This document shows positions 25,346-32,923 of a stretch of 64,000 nucleotides of DNA, piece after piece. The notes beneath the pieces are model-generated. The model had not been told where the DNA came from. It saw only the letters and a list, made by a program, of their open reading frames with translations, and made no database searches. Each line of letters opens with the position of its first letter. Position 1 is the first letter of the stretch. The translations under genes were made by a program, and so were the position numbers. The stretch is from an uncultured Sphingomonadaceae bacterium (GTDB lineage Bacteria; Pseudomonadota; Alphaproteobacteria; Sphingomonadales; Sphingomonadaceae), in NCBI GenBank assembly GCA_947499975.1, contig CANMQE010000006.1, positions 62,001-126,000 on the forward strand. Direction: 5' to 3'.

Positions 25346-26836
25346 ATGGGCGCTTATCCGCAGACCATCCATTTCATAGGCACGAATACCCCCCGCCAGC
25401 AGGAGTACACTATCGAGGGGCTGGAGGTAGAGGGGAATATTCCCGCCACTATCGAAGGCGCCTTTTTCCGTGCCGTGCCGGATAATGCGCATGAGCCCAT
25501 GTTCGAGGATGACATCGCACTCAATCACGATGGTATGATCTCCGCCTTCATCTTTAGCGATGGCAAGGTGGATTTCGGCATCAAGTATGTGGAGACGGAG
25601 CGTTACCTCGCAGAAAAGGAAGCGGGCCGCGCGCTGTTTGGCCGTTATCGCAATCCTTTCACCGATGATCCCGAAGCCGAAGGCAAGGATCGCACCCTCG
25701 CCAACACCACCCCCGTCTGGCACGCCGGCCGCCTGTTCATGACGAAGGAAGACGGGCGCGGATACGAAGTGAACCCGCACACGCTGGAGACGGAAGGGCG
25801 CTGGGATTACGAGGGCAAGCTGAAGAGCGAAACCTTCACCGCGCACCCGCGCATCGATCCTGCAACCGGCGAGATGTTCTTCTTCGGTTACGAGGCGGGC
25901 GGCCTGTGCACCCTGGATGTCGCCTATTGCATCGCCGACAAGGATGGAAACCTGGTGAAGGAGCAATGGTTCGACCAGCCTTATTGCTCCACCATCCATG
26001 ATTTCGTGATCACGGAAAATTACGCCATTTTCCCCATCTTCCCCACGCTGGCCGATCTCGATCGGATCAAGGAAGGCGGCGCGCACTGGGCGCATCACCA
26101 GGACAAACCGAGCTATCTTGGCATCATGCCGCGCTATGGCGACGTGTCGGAAATGAAATGGATCGAGGGGCCGGTCGGCGTGTCCTGCTTCCACGAGGTG
26201 AACGCTTTCGACGAAGGTGACACGGTGCATGTGGACCTGTGCCTGTCCGACACCAACGCCTTCCAGTTCATGCGCGAGGCAGGCGGCATCGACATCGCGC
26301 AACAGGAAATCGGCGGCGGCGTGATGCGCTGGAGCGTGGACATGAGCGCCGACGAACTCACCATTCAGCAGCGGCCCCTTGGCCCGCCGGGTGATCTGTG
26401 CCGGGTGGAAGACGCGGCACAGGGCCGCCCCTACGACCGGGCGTGGTATCTCAGCATGAACCCCGAGGCGAAAGGCCCGCCGATGCTGGGCGGACCTGTC
26501 GGCGCGAATTTCAACGCGCTGCTGCGCATCAATCCGCAGACCGGCCAGCTTTCCATGATGGAAATCCCGCCCGGTGCCGCCATCAGCGAGCCTGCTCACG
26601 TGGCCTCCGAAGATGAAGGCCACGGCGGCTGGCTGCTGTGCATGATCGACATTCCCAATGCCCCGCCCGGTGCGGGCGATCCGTCGGATTATGCCAGCGA
26701 GTTATGGGTGGTGGAAGCCGACGCCATCGAGAAAGGCGCGGTGGCAAAGGTGAAGACCGGCAAGGCGTTGCGCAGCCAGGTGCATGGCACGTGGGTCAGC
26801 CGGGAAAAGCTGGAGAACAGCCGCCGGAAGGCCTGA
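25346..26836 (+). CDS. Lignostilbene-dioxygenase-type carotenoid oxygenase
   Basis: A 496-residue iron oxygenase of the carotenoid cleavage family with four His ligands: H167 (TAHPRID), H218 (IHDF), H283 (CFHEVNAF) and H480 (QVHGTW). Y101 and K134 occupy the same numbered positions as the Tyr and Lys that hold the 4-hydroxyl of the stilbene in the sphingomonad enzymes NOV1 and LsdA. This favours cleavage of a 4-hydroxystilbene or isoeugenol-like side chain into aromatic aldehydes. GGGAGAGAACAGGTC precedes the ATG at 25346; the open frame further upstream is not needed. It is divergent from marR and ends at a strong terminator. Confidence 0.9.
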   Translation: MGAYPQTIHFIGTNTPRQQEYTIEGLEVEGNIPATIEGAFFRAVPDNAHEPMFEDDIALNHDGMISAFIFSDGKVDFGIKYVETERYLAEKEAGRALFGRYRNPFTDDPEAEGKDRTLANTTPVWHAGRLFMTKEDGRGYEVNPHTLETEGRWDYEGKLKSETFTAHPRIDPATGEMFFFGYEAGGLCTLDVAYCIADKDGNLVKEQWFDQPYCSTIHDFVITENYAIFPIFPTLADLDRIKEGGAHWAHHQDKPSYLGIMPRYGDVSEMKWIEGPVGVSCFHEVNAFDEGDTVHVDLCLSDTNAFQFMREAGGIDIAQQEIGGGVMRWSVDMSADELTIQQRPLGPPGDLCRVEDAAQGRPYDRAWYLSMNPEAKGPPMLGGPVGANFNALLRINPQTGQLSMMEIPPGAAISEPAHVASEDEGHGGWLLCMIDIPNAPPGAGDPSDYASELWVVEADAIEKGAVAKVKTGKALRSQVHGTWVSREKLENSRRKA

Positions 26837-26861
26837 TCCGGCCTGCTTGTTAAGACATGAG

Positions 26862-26898
26862 AAGGGGCGGCGCGGCATCTTGCCGCCCGCCCCTTTTT
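26862..26898 (+). terminator. Rho-independent terminator after the dioxygenase gene
   Basis: A GC-rich stem (AAGGGGCG with GCGGCA inside, pairing with TGCCGC and CGCCCCTT) is followed by a run of six T. It lies between the convergent dioxygenase and DUF1097 genes and can also serve the opposite strand. Confidence 0.85.
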
Positions 26899-26915
26899 TC
26901 ACATCGAAGGCGCGA

Positions 26916-27446
26916 TCACTCCGCCGCAGTGGCAGCCGTTGCCGCGTCCTTCTTCATCATCGCGTTGGCGAAATATTCCGATGCGATGCCAAATACAGCG
27001 CCGATCACCACCGAGACGACCGTTGGCACCAATGCGCCGACAGGATCCATTGTATCGCCTCCCGCCATCAGGAAGGTCGCCCCGGCCACGGCGGCAAAGC
27101 CGTAGACGCTGGCCGGAATGGTCGCCAGCAGCGGGACGGCACTGGCAAGACAGATCACGAACGCGCCAAGACCCACGGCCACGGGGCCTGCCCAGTCACC
27201 AAGCCCCGCCAGCGGCCCCATCAGGCCGAGGATCGCCGCCATGCCGACGACGGCACCAAAGCTCATGCCCACGGCTGCGGTCGTCATCCCTTTCACCCCG
27301 CCACCGGAATGGAAGTGGCAGCCCCACGCAATGAAGCTGATCCAGACTAGGCCGGGCAGGAAATCGGCCAGCGGAACGCCGAACAGCCAGGTGTCGAGTA
27401 TGGCAAGCAGGCCCACTGAAAAGGCCAGCGAGATATATGCGGTCAT
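26916..27446 (-). CDS. DUF1097 integral membrane protein
   Basis: A 176-residue membrane protein with about five hydrophobic segments and glycine-rich helices (GMSFGAVVGMAAILGLMGPLAG). It resembles DUF1097 proteins such as E. coli YcdZ, whose role is unknown. The leader GAGGAGAGGGAACAAC supports the ATG. It is a single gene bounded by a terminator downstream and a large inverted repeat upstream. A transport or channel role is possible but not shown. Confidence 0.75.
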   Translation of the reverse strand: MTAYISLAFSVGLLAILDTWLFGVPLADFLPGLVWISFIAWGCHFHSGGGVKGMTTAAVGMSFGAVVGMAAILGLMGPLAGLGDWAGPVAVGLGAFVICLASAVPLLATIPASVYGFAAVAGATFLMAGGDTMDPVGALVPTVVSVVIGAVFGIASEYFANAMMKKDAATAATAAE

Positions 27447-27502
27447 TGTTGTTCCCTCTCCTCAAGCGACCTCTTGGTGGGCCGATGGGAAAGGAGACTA
27501 AG

Positions 27503-27575
27503 TCAAATTGCGAAAGAGTCCATAGGAGGCAGCGCCAGTTCCCCACTGCCAACACGGCGGACTTTCGCAATTTGA
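27503..27575. repeat. Large imperfect inverted repeat
   Basis: The left arm TCAAATTGCGAAAGAGTCC (27503-27521) pairs with the right arm GGACTTTCGCAATTTGA (27559-27575), leaving a two-base bulge; the 37-base centre contains a smaller GGCAG/CTGCC pair. It fills the gap between the histidine kinase stop and the DUF1097 start. It has no T-run on either strand and I saw no second copy in the window. Confidence 0.7.
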
Positions 27576-27597
27576 GGCAGAATGGACGGCAGGCGGG

Positions 27598-28611
27598 TCA
27601 GTCGTCCTGCCTGGCTGCGAGGCGCAGGGATCGTCCTTCTTCCGTCGCATGCACTTCATATTGCGCGCGGGCTTGCGAGGCAAAGGCGGCGAACAGGCGC
27701 TCACCAATGCCAGAGGTGTTGGCGGTGTGGACCATCGTACCCACCCCGTCATCGTCAATGGAAAGCGTCCAGTTGTCATTGGCACCGGTAAAGCGCACCC
27801 TCACCGTGCCTTCGCGCCCGTCGGGGAAGGCGTATTTGGCGCAATTGGTCAGCGCCTCGTTGGTGAACAGTCCGATGGCCACGGCCACTTCGCGCGGCAT
27901 GGTGACATTTTCCGAACCATAGTCCGTTTCCACTTTCACATTGTCGAGGAAGGCACCCTGCGTCACGCGGTCCACTACGTCGGCAAGGTAATCCTGCATG
28001 GCCACCACGGCCCCTTCACCCTGTTTCAGCGCAAGGTTGGAATAGGCGGAGGAGAAGGAATGGATGCGGGCAATCGCCTGCTCCAGCGCGGTAACGACCG
28101 TGGGCAGTTCCTCGCGCCGCTTCTGCATTTCCAGCAGACTGGCCGCGAGGGCGAAATTGTTCTTCGTGCGATGCTCCAGTTCCTGCTGCAGCATGGAAGC
28201 GCGCGCGATCTCCGCATCGCGCTGCGAAATTGCGGTGCTCACCGCGCGGCGGAAGCTCTCGGCAAACAGGAGCACCACCAGGACGGCAACGGCGTTGATG
28301 GCCACGCGGGATGGATCGGTGGCCACTTCGAAGGTGAAGCTTTGCGTCACGGGAAGGACGAAATACCAGGCCCAGAAGAAGCTGGAGAAAAAGCTGACTA
28401 GTCCCGCTTTCCAGTGGCCATACAAGGTGGCGATCAGGACGGTGGGATAGACAAGCGCAAACGGCCCGGCGGTTGCCGCCCAGACATCGAGGAATGAGCG
28501 CAGGCCGATCATCGCCAGCGTGCAGCCCAGCCCGAACAGGCATTGCACCAGCACGCGGACACGCGGCGCGCGAAAGCGCCGGGGAACGTCAAATCCGGCA
28601 AGTCTGTACAT
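27598..28611 (-). CDS. Membrane sensor histidine kinase, HisKA_2/HWE type
   Basis: About 337 residues. The N-terminal half has several membrane segments like the DUF4118 sensor module (VLVQCLFGLGC, FALVYPTVLIATLYGHWKAG). The phospho-acceptor region is EHRTKNNFALAASLLEMQKRR, as in HisKA_2 kinases. The ATPase domain has the N-box NEALTNCAKYAF and the G-box DDDGVG. The ATG at 28611 is preferred over a TTG ten codons upstream. No response regulator is adjacent, so it is an orphan kinase. It lies inside the catabolic block but on its own transcript. Confidence 0.85.
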   Translation of the reverse strand: MYRLAGFDVPRRFRAPRVRVLVQCLFGLGCTLAMIGLRSFLDVWAATAGPFALVYPTVLIATLYGHWKAGLVSFFSSFFWAWYFVLPVTQSFTFEVATDPSRVAINAVAVLVVLLFAESFRRAVSTAISQRDAEIARASMLQQELEHRTKNNFALAASLLEMQKRREELPTVVTALEQAIARIHSFSSAYSNLALKQGEGAVVAMQDYLADVVDRVTQGAFLDNVKVETDYGSENVTMPREVAVAIGLFTNEALTNCAKYAFPDGREGTVRVRFTGANDNWTLSIDDDGVGTMVHTANTSGIGERLFAAFASQARAQYEVHATEEGRSLRLAARQDD

Positions 28612-28715
28612 GGCGCACCCTATCAGAGCCGCAAAGAGCAAGCGGCATCGCGGTGCAGCATACGGCTAAAAGTCCGTATCACCGAATCATTTGTGGAAGC
28701 TGGGTATCCCTGCCC

Positions 28716-29246
28716 TCAGGTCAGGGCGTAATAGCGCAGCCTGTTGCCGTCGCTACGCCGTTCTCCTACGCCGATAAACACATGCTTCGTAAGCCAGTCG
28801 TGCCTGCCCTTGGGGCATTCGAAACTGGTCTGGCTGCGCAGGTAGTAATCCTCGTGCGGGACGGGATCTCCGCCGTCGAACGCCCAGGCTCGCAAGCGGG
28901 CCATGGTGTCCGGCTTGCGCCCCCACAGGAAACCGCGGTTCTGCAACATGATGATCGTGCCATCGTCTTCCTCCAGCAGGTAGCGCGCATCGAGGCAGGC
29001 CACCTCGTCATCGCGCCACCAGGCGTAATCGCCGCCCGAACCCGGTACGGCGCGCCCTTTGAGCAGTGGCCCTTCGAAGGTGCCTTCCTGCACCAGCACG
29101 GCGGTGCGCATGCCGCCGCCGGGCATCGGCGCCATCGAATAGGCTTCGGGAAATTTCAGCTGCACCGTCATCACCGGTTCCAGCCGGGGCTGGTCGAAAG
29201 CTGAGAACGGCGCGGTGAAAGGCGTTGTATCGGAAAATTCGGTCAT
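28716..29246 (-). CDS. DUF3237-family protein
   Basis: A 176-residue cytosolic protein of the DUF3237 beta-barrel family. Its signature is the stretch from MAPMPGGGMRT through GPLLKGRAVPGSGGDYAWWRDD to the late YYLRSQTSFE. No reaction is established for the family. DUF3237 genes are frequently found beside aromatic-degradation genes. Here it is the third gene of the NTF2-like / short-chain dehydrogenase / DUF3237 unit, 18 bases after the dehydrogenase. Confidence 0.82.
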   Translation of the reverse strand: MTEFSDTTPFTAPFSAFDQPRLEPVMTVQLKFPEAYSMAPMPGGGMRTAVLVQEGTFEGPLLKGRAVPGSGGDYAWWRDDEVACLDARYLLEEDDGTIIMLQNRGFLWGRKPDTMARLRAWAFDGGDPVPHEDYYLRSQTSFECPKGRHDWLTKHVFIGVGERRSDGNRLRYYALT

Positions 29247-29264
29247 GCTGATATCGGTTCCATT

Positions 29265-30014
29265 CTATCCCAGTTCTATAAGCCCGCCATCGACGAACAG
29301 GTTTGCGCCTGAAATGAAGCTGGCATCATCGCTGGCGAGGAAAAGCACGGCCTTGGCCACCTCCTCGCTTTCGCCCATTCGCTTCATGGGGATGTTCGCG
29401 ATCATCATTTCTTTCAGGCCCGCCACCTGCTCGTCGGTCATGCCGGGATTGCGATACAGCAGCGGCGTGTCGATCGGTCCGGGGCTGACCACATTCACGC
29501 GGATGCCCTCGCTCACCAGTTCCTTGGCAAACACCTTCATCGCCATGAACAGGCCGGCCTTGGCCGCGGCATAGGCGCCGTTTCCTTCCAGCGCGCCGTG
29601 CGCGCCGATGCTGCCCGTCACCACCACGCTGCCACCCCTGCCCATGATACGCACCGCCTTCTGCAGGGCAAACACGCAGCCGCGAAGGTTGATGGAATGG
29701 GTGTGATCCCACGCGTCCTCGGTAATTTCGCGCAAGGGCGCGAAGCCGCCTACGCCGGCGTTGATATAAAGAACGTCGATCCGCCCGTCCGCTTCCTCGA
29801 TGGCGCTTACCACCGCCTCTGTTGCGGCGGGATCCGATATGTCGGAGCGGTATCCGGTGGCGCCATCGATACTGGCGGCCGCCGCGTCGATCGTCTCCTG
29901 GTCCCTGCCCGTCAGGTGCACCTTTGCCCCCTCGGCGGCGAAAGCCTGCGCCGCGGCCAGCCCCATGCCCGAATTGCCCCCAAGCACAAGGACGATCTTG
30001 TTCTCGAATCTCAT
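29265..30014 (-). CDS. Short-chain dehydrogenase/reductase
   Basis: A 249-residue classical SDR. The NAD(P) loop is LVLGGNSGMGLAAA, the NAG-type motif is YINAGVGG, the catalytic Ser is in VVTGSIGA and the Tyr-Lys pair is in AYAAAKAG. The sequence ends in SGANLFVDGG, as in glucose/3-oxoacyl-type SDRs. The ATG at 30014 is used rather than the TTG two codons before. It is in one operon with an NTF2-like protein and a DUF3237 protein, under operator site d. The substrate is likely a side-chain alcohol or ketone of the compound handled by the block. Confidence 0.9.
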   Translation of the reverse strand: MRFENKIVLVLGGNSGMGLAAAQAFAAEGAKVHLTGRDQETIDAAAASIDGATGYRSDISDPAATEAVVSAIEEADGRIDVLYINAGVGGFAPLREITEDAWDHTHSINLRGCVFALQKAVRIMGRGGSVVVTGSIGAHGALEGNGAYAAAKAGLFMAMKVFAKELVSEGIRVNVVSPGPIDTPLLYRNPGMTDEQVAGLKEMMIANIPMKRMGESEEVAKAVLFLASDDASFISGANLFVDGGLIELG

Positions 30015-30027
30015 CTGCAAAGCCTTT

Positions 30028-30417
30028 TCAGAAAGGTGAAAGCGGGTTCAGCCGGTCAGGATCGACATCCTGCATCACGTCCCAGTGCTCGGCGATCTTG
30101 CCTTCGGCGACGCGGAAGATATCCATCACCGCAAAGCCCGGATCGCCCTCGTGACGGATCACGTGGTAATGCAGCGTCACGTAGTCGCCATCCACGAATG
30201 ATCGGTGCAGGATCTGCTCCGCCTCTCCCGGTTGCCGGCGCGCCCAGTCGAGAAACGACTTCAGCGCCTCGCGCCCCGGCTCCACGTTCTGGTGATGCTG
30301 GATGTAGTCATCGGCGATATACTCATCGACGCGGCTGCTATCGAGCGGCAGCAGCACGTTCTCGAACATCTCCGTCACGAGGCACAGATTGGCCTCTTCT
30401 TCAGGCGTACGGCTCAC
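30028..30417 (-). CDS. NTF2/SnoaL-like protein (aldol-condensation-like group)
   Basis: A 129-residue protein of the same subgroup as the secreted protein at 12.2 kb (YIADDYIQHHQNVEPGREALKSFL and later GKIAEHWDVMQDV). The GTG at 30417 is chosen because GGGAGAGAACGCGAA lies directly before it; the frame continues upstream across the operator and is not coding there. It is first in the operon with the SDR and DUF3237 genes and diverges from another NTF2-like gene. It is cytosolic; the reaction is unknown. Confidence 0.78.
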   Translation of the reverse strand: MSRTPEEEANLCLVTEMFENVLLPLDSSRVDEYIADDYIQHHQNVEPGREALKSFLDWARRQPGEAEQILHRSFVDGDYVTLHYHVIRHEGDPGFAVMDIFRVAEGKIAEHWDVMQDVDPDRLNPLSPF

Positions 30418-30461
30418 TTCGCGTTCTCTCCCCAAAAACGATTGTGTTGTTGCGATGATGC

Positions 30462-30473
30462 TAACGCGCGTTA
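30462..30473. promoter_or_regulatory. Putative MarR-type operator, site d
   Basis: TAACGCGCGTTA is a fully symmetric 12-base palindrome with the same TAACG/CGTTA arms as site b. It lies in the 83-base gap between two divergent NTF2-like genes, 45 and 28 bases from their starts, which is almost the same geometry as site a. Confidence 0.65.
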
Positions 30474-30500
30474 CGATTGCGGGCAACGGATAAGGAGAGA

Positions 30501-30899
30501 ATGATGAACCGCGTAGATTACGACCGATACGCCGAGGCATTCAATGCGCGCGACTATGACGCGGTTTTCGATTTCTATGCCGACGATCCGCAGATGGCCT
30601 TCTTCGGCGTGGAAATCCGCACGCGGGAGCAGTTGCGCGAGTTCTATACCTTCCTGCACACCTATGTTCGCGAGACGGTGACGGTGGAGAAATTCGCCGC
30701 TTCGGACGAGCTGGTGGCGCTGGAAGCCATCATTCGCGTGGAGGGCATCAAGGACCTGACCCGCGAGGAACTGGATGCGCGCGGGCTGGACAGGTTTTTC
30801 CCGATCAGGGCCGGGGACGTGCAGGAAATGCGCCAGTATATCCATTATCACATGCGCGACGGAAAGATCGCCAGCGTCGGCTGCGCCATAGTGGAATAG
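30501..30899 (+). CDS. NTF2/SnoaL-like protein
   Basis: A 132-residue SnoaL-like protein (YDRYAEAFNARDYDAVFDFYADDPQM, then TREQLREFY). Two ATGs at 30501 and 30504 follow AAGGAGAGA; the second has the better spacing. It is the only plus-strand gene under operator site d. The MetE-like gene begins 56 bases further on but has its own palindrome in that gap, so the two are probably regulated apart. Confidence 0.76.
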   Translation: MMNRVDYDRYAEAFNARDYDAVFDFYADDPQMAFFGVEIRTREQLREFYTFLHTYVRETVTVEKFAASDELVALEAIIRVEGIKDLTREELDARGLDRFFPIRAGDVQEMRQYIHYHMRDGKIASVGCAIVE

Positions 30900-30929
30900 C
30901 GTTACGCCGCAATTTCGCGCTTGCGATAG

Positions 30930-30945
30930 TTTCGCGTGCGTGAAA
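30930..30945. promoter_or_regulatory. Putative IclR operator, site 1
   Basis: TTTCGCGTGCGTGAAA, 16 bases with TTTC/GAAA outer arms, lies 10 bases before the start of the MetE-like gene. It matches the sites before the IclR gene and in the hydrolase/MetF gap at the outer arms and several inner positions. Confidence 0.55.
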
Positions 30946-30955
30946 TGAGGCGCGC

Positions 30956-32083
30956 ATGATCAAGACCAGCCATGTCGGAAGCCTCCCTCGCGGAGAACAA
31001 CTCGTCCCCCTCCTCCTCGCCCGCGACAAGGGGGAGCCCTACGACGCCGATGAGTTCGACCGGGTGGTGCAGGATGCCGTGATCGAGGCGGTGCGCCAGC
31101 AGGTGGCTGCAGGCGTCAGCGTGGTGAGCGATGGCGAGCTCGGCAAGGTGGGCTATTCCACCTATATCATCGAGCGGCTTTCCGGCTTTGGCGGGCACAC
31201 GCCCAGGAAGCCCGCGAAGGATCTGGCCGAGGTGCCGGAGCTGGCAAAGAAGCTCGCCCACATCATGGGTAGCCAGGAATTCACCCGCGCCAGCGCGATC
31301 GACAAGGTGGAGCTGGTGAATCTGCAGCCGCTGCACGACGATATCCGCCGGTTCAAGGCCGCGCTGGAGGCCGAGGGCAAGGATGCAGAAGCGTTTCTCA
31401 ACTCTGCCTCCCCCGGCCTGATCACCGCTTTCCAGCCGAACCAGTTCTACGCCAGCCACGAAGCCTACCTGGCCGATCTGGCAATCGCGATGCAGCCCGA
31501 ATACGAGGCGATTGTCGACGCAGGCCTTCAATTGCAGCTAGATTGCCCCGACCTCGCGATGAGCCGGCACACCGGCTATCAGGACATGGACGAGGCGCAA
31601 TTCCTCGGGGCCATCCGGGCCAATGTGGAAGCTTTGAACGAGGCCACGCGCAACATCGCGCCAGAAATGATGCGGATGCATGTGTGCTGGGGCAATTACG
31701 AAGGCCCGCACACGCACGACATCCCGTTGGAAACCATTCTCGATGTCGTGCTGTCTGCCCGCCCCGCCACGATCCTGTTCGAGGCGGCCAATCCCCGCCA
31801 CGAGCACGAATGGGCGGTGTGGGCCGAGGCGGACTTGCCGGATGAGAAGATCCTCGCACCGGGACTGGTGGACACATGCTCCAATTACGTGGAGACGCCG
31901 CAATTGGTGGCGCAGCGCATCGAACGCTTCGCCCGGATCGTGGGCAAGGACCACGTGATCGCCAGCACGGATTGCGGCTTCGGCACGTTTGCAGGCTATG
32001 GCAAGATCGATCCGAAGGTTGCGTGGGACAAGCTGCGCACGCTGCGCGAAGGGGCCGATCTGGCGGAGAAGACCCTCGCTTGA
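30956..32083 (+). CDS. MetE C-terminal-like (cobalamin-independent) methyltransferase
   Basis: A 375-residue protein equivalent to the catalytic C-terminal domain of methionine synthase II; the N-terminal MetE domain is absent, as in core-MetE proteins. The zinc ligands are visible: H242 and C244 (MHVCWGNYEG), E276 (FEAANPRHEHEW) and C340 (STDCGFGTF). It begins IKTSHVGSLPRGEQL, as in this group. It would move a methyl group to a thiol such as homocysteine. Its position near a methyl-THF-producing O-demethylase suggests use of that methyl group. The IclR gene follows by 54 bases. Confidence 0.87.
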   Translation: MIKTSHVGSLPRGEQLVPLLLARDKGEPYDADEFDRVVQDAVIEAVRQQVAAGVSVVSDGELGKVGYSTYIIERLSGFGGHTPRKPAKDLAEVPELAKKLAHIMGSQEFTRASAIDKVELVNLQPLHDDIRRFKAALEAEGKDAEAFLNSASPGLITAFQPNQFYASHEAYLADLAIAMQPEYEAIVDAGLQLQLDCPDLAMSRHTGYQDMDEAQFLGAIRANVEALNEATRNIAPEMMRMHVCWGNYEGPHTHDIPLETILDVVLSARPATILFEAANPRHEHEWAVWAEADLPDEKILAPGLVDTCSNYVETPQLVAQRIERFARIVGKDHVIASTDCGFGTFAGYGKIDPKVAWDKLRTLREGADLAEKTLA

Positions 32084-32111
32084 AGACCCCGCATTTTCAC
32101 TCTTGCGTAAT

Positions 32112-32127
32112 TTTCGTATATATGAAA
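32112..32127. promoter_or_regulatory. Putative IclR operator, site 2 (autoregulatory)
   Basis: TTTCGTATATATGAAA lies 10 bases before the IclR start, the same distance as site 1 from its gene. Its reverse complement agrees in 14 of 16 bases with the site at 35957-35972. Confidence 0.6.
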
Positions 32128-32137
32128 TAGCTTTCAC

Positions 32138-32923
32138 ATGGCCGAAGCCGAAAGCAAACCCGTCGCGAACCGATCCGTCGCACCTGCGCCCAACAGCCAG
32201 GTGAAGTCGGCCACGCGCACGCTCGACATCATCGAATATGTCGTGGCGTATGACAGGCCGCTGGTGGCCCAGGAAATCGCCACGGCGCTGGCGATCCCCG
32301 TTTCCAGCCTGTCCTACCTGCTTTCCACCCTGGTGGAGCGGGATTACCTTGAACGGCACGGGCGCCGATATTCCGCCGGACCGGGCCTTGCCCGCCTGCA
32401 GACCACGGGTGGCAATTACACCCTGCGCGACCGCGTGGCCCCGCTGGTACGCACATTGCGCATGCAGCTGGACGAGACGACCAGCTTCTTCATCCGCGAA
32501 GGCTGGGAGATCGAGGCGATCGTTACCGAGAGCAGCGAACAGGCCCTGCGCTATTCCGTGCCGACGGGCCAGCGCCTGCCGATGCACGCGCTGGCAGCCG
32601 GCAAGGTGCTGCTGGGCGCACTGCCGGAGGAGGATCTTGACCGCTATTTTTCGGAGACGACGCGGGAACACTTCACCCCGTCCACCGTGACGGACGAGGC
32701 TGCCCTGCGCGAACAGATCGCCCGGACGCGGGACACAGGCTTCGCCACCACCAACGAGGAATATTCGCGCGGGATCGAAGGCATGGCGCGGGTCGTGCTG
32801 ATCGATGGAAATCCCGTCGGATCGATCTCCGTCGCCATGCCAAAAGTGCGCGTCGACAGCGCAACCGAGGCGCGCGTGCGCGATCTGCTGGGCAAAACCG
32901 CCGCGCTGCTGGAAGGCAGCTAG
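32138..32923 (+). CDS. IclR-family transcriptional regulator
   Basis: A 261-residue regulator. The N-terminal winged helix (SATRTLDIIEYVVAYDRPLVAQEIATALAIPVSSLSYLLSTLVERDYL) is followed by the IclR ligand domain (LPMHALAAGKVLLGALPEE, GFATTNEEYSRGIEGMARVV). The family commonly controls aromatic catabolism. A palindrome close to the start, repeated upstream of the MetE-like and O-demethylation genes, suggests that it governs those genes and itself. Its stop shares the CTAG tetramer with the stop of the converging gene. Confidence 0.92.
   Translation: MAEAESKPVANRSVAPAPNSQVKSATRTLDIIEYVVAYDRPLVAQEIATALAIPVSSLSYLLSTLVERDYLERHGRRYSAGPGLARLQTTGGNYTLRDRVAPLVRTLRMQLDETTSFFIREGWEIEAIVTESSEQALRYSVPTGQRLPMHALAAGKVLLGALPEEDLDRYFSETTREHFTPSTVTDEAALREQIARTRDTGFATTNEEYSRGIEGMARVVLIDGNPVGSISVAMPKVRVDSATEARVRDLLGKTAALLEGS

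Noticed and set aside
25313..26623. A long minus-strand frame inside the second dioxygenase gene
   Set aside because: Would run through the operator region and the dioxygenase coding sequence; no family signature.
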